Positions 9,987 through 19,860 of a DNA stretch of 64,000 bases are shown here, one piece after another. Positions within the stretch are counted from its first letter, which is position 1, and the number at the start of each line of letters is the position of its first letter. Made by a program: the position numbers and the translations under genes. Source of the DNA: Desulfovibrio gilichinskyi (GTDB lineage: Bacteria > Desulfobacterota > Desulfovibrionia > Desulfovibrionales > Desulfovibrionaceae); the NCBI RefSeq assembly GCF_900177375.1, contig NZ_FWZU01000002.1, positions 496,001 to 560,000 on the forward strand. Direction: 5' to 3'. The notes under the pieces are model-generated. The model had not been told where the DNA came from, made no database searches, and saw only the letters and a list, made by a program, of their open reading frames with translations.

Positions 9987-10648
9987 TTATTAAAAGCTAT
10001 CTCTTGCTTGCGGGTCATATTGTATTTATTTTGTTTGCTGGATTTAATGAAAGATTTTACGGAACTCACTCCTTCAATGCTTGCCGCAATCTGCTTGGCG
10101 TAAGTTATCTCATTTATATTTCCAACTCTGCCTAAAAGGACAACGTTACACTGAACTGATTTTACAGCGATATTTGTTCCCCATACAGAATCATCTTCAA
10201 GCAAGGCTTCTTTTATCTGCATTTGCAGTATATAATCTTCAGCCGCATTGCAGGATGAATTTTCTGTTTCCTTGAGCATAAAAGTTGTGAGAGAATTTAC
10301 TTTGCCGGATTTTTGAACAATTTTACGGATTTTGCTAAGATCTTTTTTGTCGTCATACTGGCCGATAACGTAAACATGGCCATTGTATGAATAAGCACTG
10401 AGGCCAAGGACTTTAAGATCTTTCTGATGGAATATTTTAGATTGAATTTTTGCTTCAATCATTTCGTCTTCTACAATTGTCTGAAAACCGCGTTCGTCAG
10501 CTCCTATGGCGTATGCTGTGTAAATAGTTCCGATAGCAGACGGGACCATTGTCGGGCCTGGCAGTGGCGGAATGAAGATAGAGGCAGAGCAGCCGCTGAG
10601 ACAAATGAGCGTAAGCATAATAAGGCAAAGTAATTTTATTTTCTGCAT
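9983..10648 (-). CDS. BON-domain lipoprotein (OsmY/DolP-like)
   Basis: A 221-residue lipoprotein with signal peptide and lipobox LSGC (Cys near residue 21), which places it in the cell envelope. Two BON domains follow: about 65-130 (VEDEMIEAKIQSKI, VYVIGQYDDKK) and about 145-205 (DYILQMQIKEALLEDD, VVLLGRVGN, VKSFIK). BON domains bind phospholipid, and tandem BON lipoproteins protect outer-membrane integrity. I set the start at the ATG at 10648 rather than 10654 because AAGGAAGA lies 7-8 bp from it. Single gene, convergent with the chemoreceptor gene. Confidence 0.85.
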   Translation of the reverse strand: MQKIKLLCLIMLTLICLSGCSASIFIPPLPGPTMVPSAIGTIYTAYAIGADERGFQTIVEDEMIEAKIQSKIFHQKDLKVLGLSAYSYNGHVYVIGQYDDKKDLSKIRKIVQKSGKVNSLTTFMLKETENSSCNAAEDYILQMQIKEALLEDDSVWGTNIAVKSVQCNVVLLGRVGNINEITYAKQIAASIEGVSSVKSFIKSSKQNKYNMTRKQEIAFNK

Positions 10649-10720
10649 TCCCATATCTTCCTTGATAAGAGTGTTTGGGTATATACAGCAATACTTATGC
10701 CTAAAGTGATTTTAGATGTT

Positions 10721-12208
10721 TTAGTTTATAAAGTTAAGTATGTTACGGATACGGTTTTGATAAGTATGGTCTTTAAGAATCACTTCGCGCCATTTTTTTG
10801 AAAGTTCAATTCTGCGCTGAGGGTCAGCTAGATATTTATCACAAAGTTCAGGCAATTCTGAAGGCGTGCTGAATGAGCATTCTTTTACTAATTCTTCAGG
10901 GAAAATCGAGAGTCCGGGAGTTTGGTCCGTGAGTAGAAAACCACCGGCTGCCCATACATCAAAATTACGCTGGGTCAGACCGTTTGGCAGCAAAGGACTG
11001 GTCATATTTAAAACGATGGCAGAGTTTGTGTAAACAGCAGGCAAGACTGTATAATAATCTATCGGTTTGCGTAAATCCACGTCCGGGAGCAATTCACGCC
11101 AACCTTCGTCACCAAAAACAGTCAGATTGCTACCTGCAAATTTAAGGGTTTCAGTTCGCCAGATTGTTCCTGTTTGTTCTGCCCTGAATCCCGAAGAGCG
11201 GACATTCGGTTCCGGCCAGAATGAAGTAATATCATCTCTATTTATCCACCATTCGAAATTTGGTTTAATCCCGCTATTAATGGCGTAGACGGCATCTCTT
11301 TCATCTTTGGATGAAAATTCACACCCTGCAAAAAACTTAACTTTTTTAGGGAAACTTGATCTTCCTGCAAAAACGATGCGGTTATCCAGTCCGGGGTATA
11401 AAGGTACATTCGGGTTGAATATATCAGGATCTGTTGCAAGGGGGAGATGTCCGATTTTTGTTGCGCCGAGCTTCCTGAGAGGTTTGATGAACCAGTCATC
11501 AGTGATCAACATAGGGACTTCTTTCCAATATGCTGATTTTATACCTGATATTACGTGGAAAGGATTGTCTACCATCCATACAACGACTTTAACGCCAGCT
11601 TCACGCAGCAGGAAGAATGTTTCTCCTGAATTATCAAGACCGTTAAAGTTGATGCTGAAGACAATTTCCGGGAGTTCCTGCTTCAATAGGGACAGCATGT
11701 TACGGCGCATTGCATCCGGAGCGATAACCCTGTATGTGAAGTCGGCACGTGCAAAGGCTTTAGATATCTCCGGCACAAGCAGTGAATGATCATTGCCGGG
11801 AATCCATACGGATTTGCTTTGTATTTTTGAACATATTTCAGTCTTATTCAAAGTAAGTTTTGATGTTATCGGTTCCCAGAATGAGGGAAACAACCTTTTA
11901 TTAGGTGTATATAATATCAATCGAAAACTGTTTTTATTAAAAAAAGTTGCGTCATAAGACTGGATCTTTTTAAATTTTGCAGGGAGCGCGAGCAAAGACG
12001 GAATTTGTTTTTCGTACTCAGGACATTCTATATAATAATAGTATGACTCGTCTGGGAAAAATTCTGTCAGCAGATCAGGATTCGGTCCGATCCCCAGAAA
12101 CAGAATGTCCCCGGATCCTCCGAGCTCTTGAAAATATTCTTTCCCGTCCGGCAAGGACTGTAGTTTGCCGGATTCATTTTTAATGCGGATTCTTTGGGGA
12201 CGTTGCAT
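10721..12208 (-). CDS. CgeB-like glycosyltransferase
   Basis: A 495-residue protein with the architecture of CgeB/DUF3880 proteins. The N-terminal part has a Rossmann-like start [14 protein letters not shown]. The middle part has [11 protein letters not shown] then [12 protein letters not shown] and LPLATDP (DUF3880). The C-terminal group-1 glycosyltransferase half has [42 protein letters not shown] and GGFLLTDQ. Family members glycosylate surface structures such as flagella or spore coat. The acceptor here is unknown, and no sugar-biosynthesis operon is adjacent. It is divergent from rlmE, with about 105 bp between the starts. The SD is weak. Confidence 0.8.
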   Translation of the reverse strand: MQRPQRIRIKNESGKLQSLPDGKEYFQELGGSGDILFLGIGPNPDLLTEFFPDESYYYYIECPEYEKQIPSLLALPAKFKKIQSYDATFFNKNSFRLILYTPNKRLFPSFWEPITSKLTLNKTEICSKIQSKSVWIPGNDHSLLVPEISKAFARADFTYRVIAPDAMRRNMLSLLKQELPEIVFSINFNGLDNSGETFFLLREAGVKVVVWMVDNPFHVISGIKSAYWKEVPMLITDDWFIKPLRKLGATKIGHLPLATDPDIFNPNVPLYPGLDNRIVFAGRSSFPKKVKFFAGCEFSSKDERDAVYAINSGIKPNFEWWINRDDITSFWPEPNVRSSGFRAEQTGTIWRTETLKFAGSNLTVFGDEGWRELLPDVDLRKPIDYYTVLPAVYTNSAIVLNMTSPLLPNGLTQRNFDVWAAGGFLLTDQTPGLSIFPEELVKECSFSTPSELPELCDKYLADPQRRIELSKKWREVILKDHTYQNRIRNILNFIN

Positions 12209-12313
12209 AGTGTTAGACTTGGCTTGCGGGCCGTATTAAGTTATTTTCTGTCACCTTATACCGCAGTCCTTCGGAAAAGTCTTTTCCAAGGACAGCCAAA
12301 CAAAAACGAGACG

Positions 12314-12913
12314 ATGAAACAATACCAAGATCATTACTTTAAGAAGGCAAAAAAAGAAAATTATCCGGCACGTTCAGTGTATAAACTTAAGGAAATCGAT
12401 AATCGGTTTCATATTTTTGAAAACGGACAAAGAGTGCTGGACCTTGGAGCCGCTCCGGGGTCATGGACTTTGTTTTCCGCGAAAAAAGTCGGTCCTGAAG
12501 GTTATGTTCTTGGCGTGGATATTCAAACAACCGAAACTGAATTTCCTGAGAACGTTACTTTTTTGCAGGCTGACGTGTTTGAAGATTCTCCTGAACTCAT
12601 GGCGGCAATGGAAAAACACTTGCCCTATGATCTGATTATCAGTGATATGGCTCCTAAAACAATCGGAGTCAGGTTTGCTGATCAGGCGAATTCGCTTGAG
12701 CTTTGCGAAAGGGCTAAAGAATTGATTCCTAGAAGGCTCAAGGTCGGCGGCCATTTTATAGTTAAGATTTTTGATAGTTCAGATGTAAAAGGCTATACGG
12801 ATTCACTTAGGAAGATGTTTGGAAAAGTTAAAAATTTCAAACCGAAAAGTTCCAGAGAAGAAAGTATTGAACTTTTTATTGTTGCACTTGGCTTTCGTGG
12901 CATTGAAGGGTAA
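12314..12913 (+). CDS. rlmE: 23S rRNA 2'-O-methyltransferase (FtsJ/RrmJ)
   Basis: A 199-residue SAM-dependent methyltransferase that modifies U2552 of 23S rRNA in the A-loop. Seen: the lysine in [12 protein letters not shown] motif [11 protein letters not shown], the aspartate in IISDMAPK, the lysine in FIVKIFD and a C-terminal glutamate in [10 protein letters not shown], matching the family's K-D-K-E tetrad. The frame is open from 12194, but the start is taken as ATG 12314 because homologues begin at [16 protein letters not shown]. It lies upstream of yebC on the same strand, with about 130 bp between them. Confidence 0.95.
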   Translation: MKQYQDHYFKKAKKENYPARSVYKLKEIDNRFHIFENGQRVLDLGAAPGSWTLFSAKKVGPEGYVLGVDIQTTETEFPENVTFLQADVFEDSPELMAAMEKHLPYDLIISDMAPKTIGVRFADQANSLELCERAKELIPRRLKVGGHFIVKIFDSSDVKGYTDSLRKMFGKVKNFKPKSSREESIELFIVALGFRGIEG

Positions 12914-12955
12914 AAGTCCCTCTGCATCTGTTCATTTTATATAGTATAGGAACCT

Positions 12956-12983
12956 TTTGTGCCGGAACAGTCTTCCGCACAAA
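12956..12983 (+). other. Hairpin upstream of yebC
   Basis: TTTGTGC (12956-12962) pairs with GCACAAA (12977-12983), with an inner GGAA/TTCC pairing and one bulged C. No T-run follows, so it is not a terminator. A -10-like TATAGT at 12939-12944 would place this hairpin at the very 5' end of a yebC mRNA, where it could stabilise the message. Confidence 0.4.
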
Positions 12984-13043
12984 CAAAATAATAAATTACC
13001 CGTCCCGCACATCGGGCGGAGGCAGATTACTTCAGGAGGAATA

Positions 13044-13793
13044 ATGTCTGGACATAGTAAATGGGCTAATATTCAGCATCGTAAAGGTAGACAGGACGCG
13101 AAACGCGGTAAAATTTTTACAAAGATGGCTAAAGACATAATCATTGCGGCCAAAGCCGGCGGTGGCGATGTCAACATGAACTCCTCCCTGCGCCTTGCTG
13201 TTGCTAAAGCTAAAGCAGTCAATATGCCTAATGATAGAATTGATACTGCCATTAAAAAAGGTATCGGTGAACTGGCTGGCGGCGATATTACAGATATGCT
13301 TTATGAAGGTTACGGACCCGGCGGTGTTGCCCTGCTTATTGAAGCATCAACTGACAATAAAAACCGCACCGTTGCTGAAGTTCGCTATGCTCTGAGCAAA
13401 TCAGGCGGTACCATGGGTGAAGCAGGAAGCGTTGCCTGGATGTTTGATAAAAAAGGCGTACTGACCTTTGACAAGGAAGCTTATTCTGAAGATCAGCTCA
13501 TGGAAATAGGGATTGAAGGCGGAGTTGAAGATATCATTGATGATGATGACTCCTTTGCCGTGCACTGCGCACCTGAAGACTTCACCGCAGTTCAGAAAGT
13601 GTTTGAAGAAGCTGAATGTGTATGTCTCAGTGCGGAGCTGTCTTTTATCCCTAAAAATCTCATAGAAGTTGATGTTCCAAGTGCCAAAAAATTGATGAAT
13701 CTCATGGAAAAACTTGAAGAGAACGAAGATGTCTCCGAAGTGTATGTAAATGCAGATTTCCCTGATGAATTGATGGCTGAGATGGAAGACTAG
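13044..13793 (+). CDS. yebC: YebC/PmpR family protein
   Basis: A 249-residue cytosolic protein starting with the family signature MSGHSKWANIQHRKGRQD. The ATG at 13044 has a strong AGGAGGA SD at 13034-13040. It continues with YEGYGPGGVA and GTMGEAGSVAWMF, also diagnostic. YebC-family proteins act as transcriptional regulators (PmpR) and, in more recent work, in relieving ribosome stalling at proline runs. It heads a tight yebC-ruvC-ruvA-ruvB unit: its stop codon directly abuts the ruvC start. Confidence 0.95.
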   Translation: MSGHSKWANIQHRKGRQDAKRGKIFTKMAKDIIIAAKAGGGDVNMNSSLRLAVAKAKAVNMPNDRIDTAIKKGIGELAGGDITDMLYEGYGPGGVALLIEASTDNKNRTVAEVRYALSKSGGTMGEAGSVAWMFDKKGVLTFDKEAYSEDQLMEIGIEGGVEDIIDDDDSFAVHCAPEDFTAVQKVFEEAECVCLSAELSFIPKNLIEVDVPSAKKLMNLMEKLEENEDVSEVYVNADFPDELMAEMED

Positions 13794-14300
13794 ATGGATA
13801 AATCCGGCATTGTGATAATCGGTATTGACCCGGGAACACGTGTTACAGGGTTCGGAATCGTCAGGGAAGTTTCCGGACAGGTCATTCTGATAGAAGCCGG
13901 CACAATCCGGACAGATACCAAAAAGCCTATGTGTGCTCGTCTCGGGCAGATTTATTCCCGAATAGCCGAGCTTATTGCTACTCATAAACCGGATGAAGCG
14001 GCGATAGAAAATGTCTTCGTCGCTTCAAATCCGTCTTCTGCAATTAAACTTGGACAGGCCAGAGGTGCCGCTATGGCTGCATGCGCTGTTTCAGGTCTTA
14101 TCGTTTCCGGTTACGAACCCACTAAAGTTAAGCAGAATCTGGTTGGAACTGGGCGGGCTGCCAAAAGTCAGGTTGCTTTTATGGTAGAGCGTATTCTGGG
14201 CGTTAAAGACACCAAGTGGGCGAATGATACCACCGATGCGCTGGCTATTGCGGTTTGTCATTTAAATGAACGCAGATTTGCAAGGATGGCCGGTAAATGA
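13794..14300 (+). CDS. ruvC: Holliday junction resolvase RuvC
   Basis: A 168-residue endonuclease that cuts Holliday junctions with RuvAB. The four catalytic acids are present: Asp in IGIDPGTRVTGFG, Glu in EAAIENVFVASNP, and two Asp in NDTTDALAIAVCH. ATG 13794 follows the yebC stop without a gap, and its stop overlaps the ruvA start by four bases (ATGA), so the set is translationally coupled. Confidence 0.97.
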   Translation: MDKSGIVIIGIDPGTRVTGFGIVREVSGQVILIEAGTIRTDTKKPMCARLGQIYSRIAELIATHKPDEAAIENVFVASNPSSAIKLGQARGAAMAACAVSGLIVSGYEPTKVKQNLVGTGRAAKSQVAFMVERILGVKDTKWANDTTDALAIAVCHLNERRFARMAGK

Positions 14301-14911
14301 TTGCATACATTCACGGAAAGTTGCTTGAAGCCACAGACAGGTCATGTATTATTCTCACTCCCGGCGGTGTGGGGTATGAACTTTTTTTGACCATAACAGC
14401 TCTTTCAACCCTTCCAGCGTCCGGCTCCGATGTTACTTTTTATGTGTACACCGTGGTTAGAGAAGATGCGCTGGAGCTTTACGGCTTTCCTTGTTTTGAC
14501 GACCGTGAAGTTTTCCAGACTTTGATTTCAATTGACCGTTTAGGCCCCAAGAAAGCATTGGCGATCCTCTCACAGTTCGGTCCCAAGGAGTTGCAGGATA
14601 TTGTCTTTCGTGAAGATGTGAAAACTCTTTCCATTGTCCCGGGTATCGGGCCGAAATCTGCTCGTCAGATTTTGTGGAGTCTTAAAGATAAAATGGATAA
14701 GCTCAGTTCAGCGACTATCCGTTCCGGCGGCTGTCCGGTTTCCGGGGATAGAAGTGAATTTCTCGATGCTCTTTCCGGCCTTCGCAATCTGGGCTATGCG
14801 GATGATGAAGTCAGAACGTTCCTTAAAGACATTTTCGAGGAAGAACCTGATCTTGACGCAGCAGGGGCTATCCGTGTGGCTCTTAAGAAAATTTCACAAA
14901 AAAACAAATAG
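14297..14911 (+). CDS. ruvA: Holliday junction helicase subunit RuvA
   Basis: A 204-residue junction-binding tetramer subunit. The OB-fold N-terminal domain (MIAYIHGKLLEAT; VREDALELYGF) is followed by the helix-hairpin-helix region (FQTLISIDRLGPKKAL and LSIVPGIGPKSARQILWSL), then the mobile C-terminal RuvB-contacting domain (ALSGLRNLGYADDEV). ATGA overlap with ruvC. Confidence 0.97.
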   Translation: MIAYIHGKLLEATDRSCIILTPGGVGYELFLTITALSTLPASGSDVTFYVYTVVREDALELYGFPCFDDREVFQTLISIDRLGPKKALAILSQFGPKELQDIVFREDVKTLSIVPGIGPKSARQILWSLKDKMDKLSSATIRSGGCPVSGDRSEFLDALSGLRNLGYADDEVRTFLKDIFEEEPDLDAAGAIRVALKKISQKNK

Positions 14912-14920
14912 TTTAGGCGT

Positions 14921-15901
14921 ATGAACGAAAGTAATCTTCCAGACGATCATATTAGGCCGCAAAGGCTCTCAGATTTTATCGGACAGGAAGACCTGCGCCA
15001 TAATCTTGATGTTTTTATTCAGGCTGCCCGTGGACGCGGGACCGCTATGGATCATGCTCTTTTTTACGGGAATCCAGGTCTCGGTAAAACTACGCTGGCC
15101 CGTATTATTTCTTCCGAACTGGGCGTTAACCTTGTTTCCACTTCCGGTCCGGTAATCGAAAGAAGTGGTGATCTCGCCGCTATTCTTACCAATCTTTCCA
15201 GAAACGACATACTTTTTATTGATGAAATTCATCGTGTTCCTTCTTCGGTAGAAGAGGTTCTCTATCCTGCGATGGAAGATTTTACTCTTGATCTTATTAT
15301 CGGACAGGGGCCTGCAGCCCGTACGGTGAAGATTGATCTTGAACCGTTCACTCTGGTCGGGGCGACAACGCGTCTAGGGCTTCTCACATCTCCGCTCCGC
15401 GACAGGTTCGGGTGTATTTTCAGATTGGAGTTTTATTCTCCTGAAGAATTAGCTCAGATCGTTGTTCGCGCGGCACGAATTTTTGACCTTGAAGTTACTG
15501 ACGAAGGCGCGCTTATGATCGGCAGACGGTCGCGCGGCACACCGCGTATTGCAAACCGTCTTTTGCGAAGGGTGCGCGATTATGCAACAGTTCATGGAGA
15601 TGGTACTGTTAACGCCGAAATTGCTGACATGGCTCTTGATAGGCTGGAAGTTGATCCGCAAGGGCTTGATCAGATGGACCGCAAGATTCTTTCTGTATTA
15701 ATAGACCAGTTCGGCGGCGGACCTGTCGGCGTTAAAACTATTGCGGTTGCCTGTTCGGAAGAAGTCAGAACTATCGAAGAAATCTATGAACCCTACCTTA
15801 TACAATGCGGCTTTTTAAAGCGGACATCCCGCGGTCGTGTTGCTACAGCAAAAGCTTATCAGCATCTGCAACTTAACTCTGGTTCAACAAGACTATTCTA
15901 A
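14921..15901 (+). CDS. ruvB: Holliday junction branch-migration ATPase RuvB
   Basis: A 326-residue AAA+ motor. Seen: [11 protein letters not shown] at the N-terminus, Walker A in [14 protein letters not shown], Walker B in ILFIDEIHR, sensor 1 in [20 protein letters not shown], and the C-terminal winged-helix domain with [12 protein letters not shown]. It starts 9 bp after ruvA, with only a weak SD, so it probably depends on coupling. Last gene of the yebC-ruvCAB unit. Confidence 0.97.
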   Translation: MNESNLPDDHIRPQRLSDFIGQEDLRHNLDVFIQAARGRGTAMDHALFYGNPGLGKTTLARIISSELGVNLVSTSGPVIERSGDLAAILTNLSRNDILFIDEIHRVPSSVEEVLYPAMEDFTLDLIIGQGPAARTVKIDLEPFTLVGATTRLGLLTSPLRDRFGCIFRLEFYSPEELAQIVVRAARIFDLEVTDEGALMIGRRSRGTPRIANRLLRRVRDYATVHGDGTVNAEIADMALDRLEVDPQGLDQMDRKILSVLIDQFGGGPVGVKTIAVACSEEVRTIEEIYEPYLIQCGFLKRTSRGRVATAKAYQHLQLNSGSTRLF

Positions 15902-16049
15902 ATAAATTTAGTGCGTTGATTGATTTATATTTTTTGCTTTTAATCATTCGGAACAAGTTGAATTGTGTTGGCATAACTCTTTGGTCGGGGTATTGTGCGC
16001 TCACTCCTTTTAATTTTTTGTACTTTTGCCGGATCACAGGAGGGTGGAT

Positions 16050-17507
16050 GTGTCTGTCAGGTTTAAATTAATCACTACGCTTACGGCTATTCTGGTCGTA
16101 TCTTTTATCTCTGTATCTATTTTCAATTATAATGTTTCCCGCAATTCAGCGCGTAATGAAATACTCAATTCCGCCTTGCCGCTTACCCGTGATAATATTT
16201 ATTCGGAACTGCAGTCAGGTCTCATGCGTCCTCTCTTTGTATCCTCTCTGATGGCCAATGATATTTTTTTAAAAGACTGGGCAAATGCCGGAGAGAAAAA
16301 TGTCATGCAGCTAATGAGATATCTTTATGAAATCAAAAATAAGTATGGCTTTTTTACAGCATTTTTTGTTTCAGCTACGACTGGAGATTATTTTTATTAC
16401 GATGGAGTATTAAAAACAGTATCGCCGAAAGACAGTCACGACGTATGGTATTATGATTTTATTAATTCCGGAAAAGAATATGACTTTGATGTTGATACAA
16501 ATGAGGCTGCAAATAATGTTTTAACTGTTTTTATAAATCACAGGGTTAACGACAAAGACGGAAAGCTGATTGGAGTCACCGGTGTCGGTCTCAAAATGGA
16601 TCAGGTTGCAAATCTGCTTAAAACATTTGCAGTTAAATATTCTAAAGAGATTTTTTTGATTGACCCTCAGGGTTTTATTCAAGTTCATCCCGACAAGAAG
16701 CTTATTGGAAATATTAATATTAAAAATATACCGGGTTTTAAGAACATTGCTGACGATGTTCTTGCAATGAATCGGACCAGTTCCTCAATGTTTAAATATA
16801 AAGTTGATGGTGAATCTGTTCATCTCACTGCACGGTTTATTCCGGAATTCAACTGGTTTTTAATTGTTGAACAAAAAGAAAATGCAGCGATGATGGCAGC
16901 CCGTAATAACTTCATCAGGACTTTAGGTAGCGGAGCTCTTGTAACGCTGCTGATAATAATTTTATCAATAATTACAATTAATCATTTTCAGAGCAGGCTG
17001 GAAGCACAGGCAAATACCGATCCGCTTACAGGTGTTGCCAATCGCCGATCATTTGAAAAAAGAATTGATGCTGCTATGAATTCTCAGTTGAAGACCGGTC
17101 GTCCTTTTTCGCTTGTTCTTATGGATTTAGACGGATTCAAAGTGATTAATGATACTTGTGGACATAATGAAGGTGATAGGCTGTTAAAAGAGATCTCAAA
17201 AGTTATTAATTCCAGTATTCGTGAAAACGACTTCTGTGCACGGTGGGGCGGTGATGAATTCATAGTTCTGGTGAGCGGAGACCTTGCGCAGGCCACGCTT
17301 ATTGCCGAGCGGATTAGAAATTCTATTGAACGGACTATTGTCTGTGAAGATGTCGCTCAAGCAATATCTTTCGAAATGCAAGTTACCGTCAGTTGCGGGA
17401 TTACTCAGTATTTGACAGGTGATACACTTGATTCTCTTACTTCCAGAGCTGACAAGGCCATGTATGAATCTAAGGAATTAGGGAAGAATAAAGTTGTTGT
17501 AAGCTGA
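16050..17507 (+). CDS. Cache-domain diguanylate cyclase
   Basis: A 485-residue membrane protein that should make cyclic di-GMP. A transmembrane helix (about 5-28) precedes a periplasmic Cache-type sensor (about 30-275, with GFFTAFFVSATTGDYFYYDG and IFLIDPQGFIQVHPD). A second transmembrane helix (about 290-312) leads to a GGDEF domain (about 325-480) with DPLTGVANRR and the intact active site RWGGDEFIVLV. I choose GTG 16050 because AGGAGG at 16038-16043 is 6 bp upstream. The upstream TTG at 16026 would lie before the SD. No RxxD inhibitory site is obvious directly before GGDEF. A strong terminator follows. Confidence 0.9.
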   Translation: MSVRFKLITTLTAILVVSFISVSIFNYNVSRNSARNEILNSALPLTRDNIYSELQSGLMRPLFVSSLMANDIFLKDWANAGEKNVMQLMRYLYEIKNKYGFFTAFFVSATTGDYFYYDGVLKTVSPKDSHDVWYYDFINSGKEYDFDVDTNEAANNVLTVFINHRVNDKDGKLIGVTGVGLKMDQVANLLKTFAVKYSKEIFLIDPQGFIQVHPDKKLIGNINIKNIPGFKNIADDVLAMNRTSSSMFKYKVDGESVHLTARFIPEFNWFLIVEQKENAAMMAARNNFIRTLGSGALVTLLIIILSIITINHFQSRLEAQANTDPLTGVANRRSFEKRIDAAMNSQLKTGRPFSLVLMDLDGFKVINDTCGHNEGDRLLKEISKVINSSIRENDFCARWGGDEFIVLVSGDLAQATLIAERIRNSIERTIVCEDVAQAISFEMQVTVSCGITQYLTGDTLDSLTSRADKAMYESKELGKNKVVVS

Positions 17508-17545
17508 TAATTAAAGTTGATGATAATATGTATAAGTTAAAAAAT

Positions 17546-17585
17546 GAAGGCCGCCGGGACAGAGATCCGGCGGCCTTCGTTTCTT
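17546..17585 (+). terminator. Terminator after diguanylate cyclase gene
   Basis: A 12-bp perfect GC-rich stem (17546-17557 with 17567-17578) is followed by GTTTCTT. Confidence 0.85.
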
Positions 17586-17968
17586 GCCCTGTGAAATAGG
17601 AGGTAGGGAAGAAATCTTTTAACGTATGTAGAATATCTTTATATGGTGTGAGTGAGGATATCTATAGAAGGATGCTTGAAGCCGGTTTTGCACTAATTCT
17701 ATACTTTTAAGATTCAGAATAATTTATTTTTGGCTGTAATATACTGTATTTATGATGTTTTTACTTAGTACACACTGAGGAAAGTAATCGCCTAAAATAA
17801 TCAAATAAGAAAATTACTTAATTTTATAGTTAAATAACAATCATATATAATACGGTTATATCTTAAGTATGCTTGATCGGGCATAATTAATTAAAGCTAA
17901 AGGAAGAGTAAGCGTTTGCGTGGTGAATTGGCAGAATCTATTTATCTAAGTTGCCTAAAAGTTCAAAT
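17586..17968. other. Intergenic region without a recognisable gene
   Basis: About 380 bp of AT-rich sequence lie between the dgc terminator and the convergent transposase-like gene. I see no ORF with an SD, no tRNA and no inverted repeat of an insertion sequence. It contains one copy (17687-17696) of the decamer TTTGCACTAA, which also occurs upstream of fdhE. Confidence 0.5.
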
Positions 17969-18841
17969 TCAATCAACATCCGGAACTATTTTACAGACAT
18001 AGTCTACTAGAATATCGAATAGATCTTTATTGCGATTGTTAAATCTGAATTCAAGTTCTTTAAGATATAGCGGGAATCGGTGCGGGGATATTCCTTTATA
18101 CCGTTTGAATCTGTCGCGGGCAAATTCCCAGAATTCGCCGCCGGATCTTTCAATTTCCGGAGTCACAGCAGGATATTTACGGATATAATCCAGTGGAAGG
18201 GAATCATCTCCGCAAAGGATGAGAGCGTTGTATTTTTGATACCTGTCTGTATGAATGATACTTCCATGACGTACTAATTTGAGATGGAAATTATGATTGA
18301 AGTGAAAAACTGATTCTGCTGTAATGTTTTGCATAAGATCAATAAACACCCAGCCGTTTTTTTCGAGTACTCCGAATACAGGTATAGGCTCTGAGCCTGT
18401 TTTAGTGGGAATCCCTGTTAGCTTTCTATTCTTTAAGTGTTTGTGAAGTCCTGTTTCAGGACCGAGAAGCTGAACTGCATCAATTGCCTGCGCTAAAATT
18501 GAAAATCTCAGGGAAGATACAGCCTTGTAGGCTGCGTTATAGGAAATTCCGAGATCCTGAGAAATATAGTGAGCGGTGTTATCGTCTGCAAAAAGCCGGA
18601 TGAGCCGTATCCACTCAGTGCAGGACAACCCTCCGTTGTTGATCCACCTTCCGCTGAAATCCTGAAATGTATATTTGCAGGAAGCGCAGCGGTAGCGGCT
18701 GCCGTTTAAAGTATAGAGTTTGTTTTCTCTACAGCGTGGGCAAAAGGTTTTTCGCTCGCCGAAGCAGTTTGCAATAAGGAATTTTTTAGCCTCTTCTTCG
18801 GAAGAGATAAGCTTTTCAAATTGTGCAGTGCTGTCATCCAT
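17969..18841 (-). CDS. IS1595-type transposase-derived protein, probably inactive
   Basis: A 290-residue protein with the IS1595/ISXO2 layout: N-terminal zinc ribbon (C34/C37 in CPRC and C52/C55 in CASC), an HTH-like stretch (about 80-115), then a DDE-type domain. The second catalytic aspartate is seen (HTDRYQKY, about D199), as is the C-terminal FWEFARDRFKRYKGI...ELEFRFNNR segment. The first catalytic acid, normally in a VE(I/V)DETYIGG motif, is missing: the aligned stretch is VQLLGPETGL. The start at 18841 (GGGAAG upstream) is 22 bp after the moaA stop on the same strand, so it reads as a member of the fdhE-moaA operon. No terminal repeats flank it. I infer a domesticated DNA-binding protein; a decayed IS is the alternative. 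Confidence 0.75.
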   Translation of the reverse strand: MDDSTAQFEKLISSEEEAKKFLIANCFGERKTFCPRCRENKLYTLNGSRYRCASCKYTFQDFSGRWINNGGLSCTEWIRLIRLFADDNTAHYISQDLGISYNAAYKAVSSLRFSILAQAIDAVQLLGPETGLHKHLKNRKLTGIPTKTGSEPIPVFGVLEKNGWVFIDLMQNITAESVFHFNHNFHLKLVRHGSIIHTDRYQKYNALILCGDDSLPLDYIRKYPAVTPEIERSGGEFWEFARDRFKRYKGISPHRFPLYLKELEFRFNNRNKDLFDILVDYVCKIVPDVD

Positions 18842-18863
18842 ATGAATTATCTTCCCATGCCGG

Positions 18864-19859
18864 TTAACCGCCGATGGATGACATCTGAGTTTCACACACG
18901 CCGTTATTTTCACGGCGGGTTTGTAAAATATTATATCCTAAAGGCTTATCGTGTGTTGCTGCCACAAGTACGCGCTTTACAGTTTCATCAGTTAATTTGG
19001 GGTTTCTAAGTATCTCGCGAAGTTTGTAAGTTTTGTCGGAGAAAAGGCATGTTCTGAGATGTCCATCCGAAGTGATGCGGAGTCTGTTGCATGTACCGCA
19101 AAAATGAGAGCTGACTGGAGATATGACCCCTAAGCGTCCTTTTCCGCCTTCAATGGAAAACATTTTAGCCGGTCCGTGGCTTTCTGCTGATCTTTTAACC
19201 GGATTTAAAACGGCATACTGACTTGCCTGTTGAATAATTTCCTCAGCACTCCAGAATACTTCGCTAGACCATCTTGTATCTTCGCCCATGGGCATAAATT
19301 CAATAAATCTTAAATCAATCGGATTTTCTTTTACGAATTTCAAGAATGATTCCAGTTCGTGATCATTAATTCCTTTCATTGCAACGGCATTAATTTTAAC
19401 GCGTATTCCAGCGGAAAGGCAGGCTGAAATAGAATTCAGCACAGCATTTAAATAATCATGTCCTGTGATTTTTTCGAACGTTTCGCTGTTAAGAGTGTCC
19501 AGAGAAATATTCAGTCTGCTGATACCGATTTTTTTTAGATCTTTTACATATGGTTCAATAAGAGTGCCGTTGGTTGTAATCCGCAGGTCCATATCAGCGT
19601 GATGTTGTAAAATAGATGCAACAAAATCCATGAAACCGCGGCGGACAAACGGTTCACCACCAGTTAGACGAAGCTTTGAAATATTAAGAGTGGCGGCCAG
19701 ATTCACCAGCCTGAGCATTTCTTCATACCGCAGGATATTGGGGTGCGGGGTGAAGGTGAAGTCTTTAGTCATGCAGTATTTGCATCTTAAATTACATCTG
19801 TCAGTTACGCTGAGCCTCAGGTAGCTGACACTTCTTCCAAGTTTGTCGGTAAGTGTCAT
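18864..19859 (-). CDS. moaA: GTP 3',8-cyclase MoaA
   Basis: A 331-residue radical-SAM enzyme that turns GTP into 3',8-cyclo-GTP, the first step of molybdopterin (Mo/W cofactor) synthesis. Seen: the CNLRCKYC cluster motif, [11 protein letters not shown], the second 4Fe-4S site in [12 protein letters not shown] plus LRTCLF, and the conserved C-terminal GG (SSIGG) that enters the active site. The frame opens at 19907, but ATG 19859 is correct because GGGGA precedes it and it starts one base after the fdhE stop. It is translationally coupled to fdhE. Confidence 0.95.
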   Translation of the reverse strand: MTLTDKLGRSVSYLRLSVTDRCNLRCKYCMTKDFTFTPHPNILRYEEMLRLVNLAATLNISKLRLTGGEPFVRRGFMDFVASILQHHADMDLRITTNGTLIEPYVKDLKKIGISRLNISLDTLNSETFEKITGHDYLNAVLNSISACLSAGIRVKINAVAMKGINDHELESFLKFVKENPIDLRFIEFMPMGEDTRWSSEVFWSAEEIIQQASQYAVLNPVKRSAESHGPAKMFSIEGGKGRLGVISPVSSHFCGTCNRLRITSDGHLRTCLFSDKTYKLREILRNPKLTDETVKRVLVAATHDKPLGYNILQTRRENNGVCETQMSSIGG

Positions 19860-19860
19860 G

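Noticed and set aside
10427-10691. Frames opposite and beside the BON gene start
   Set aside because: Shadows of the BON lipoprotein gene, whose signal peptide and domains are clear.
15968-15988. Sigma-54-like sequence TGGCAT...TTTGG before the diguanylate cyclase
   Set aside because: The essential GC of the -12 element is absent at the required 12-bp offset.
17969-18913. Active insertion sequence of the IS1595 family
   Set aside because: No terminal inverted repeats or target duplication, the gene overlaps the operon spacing of moaA, and the first catalytic acid is missing.
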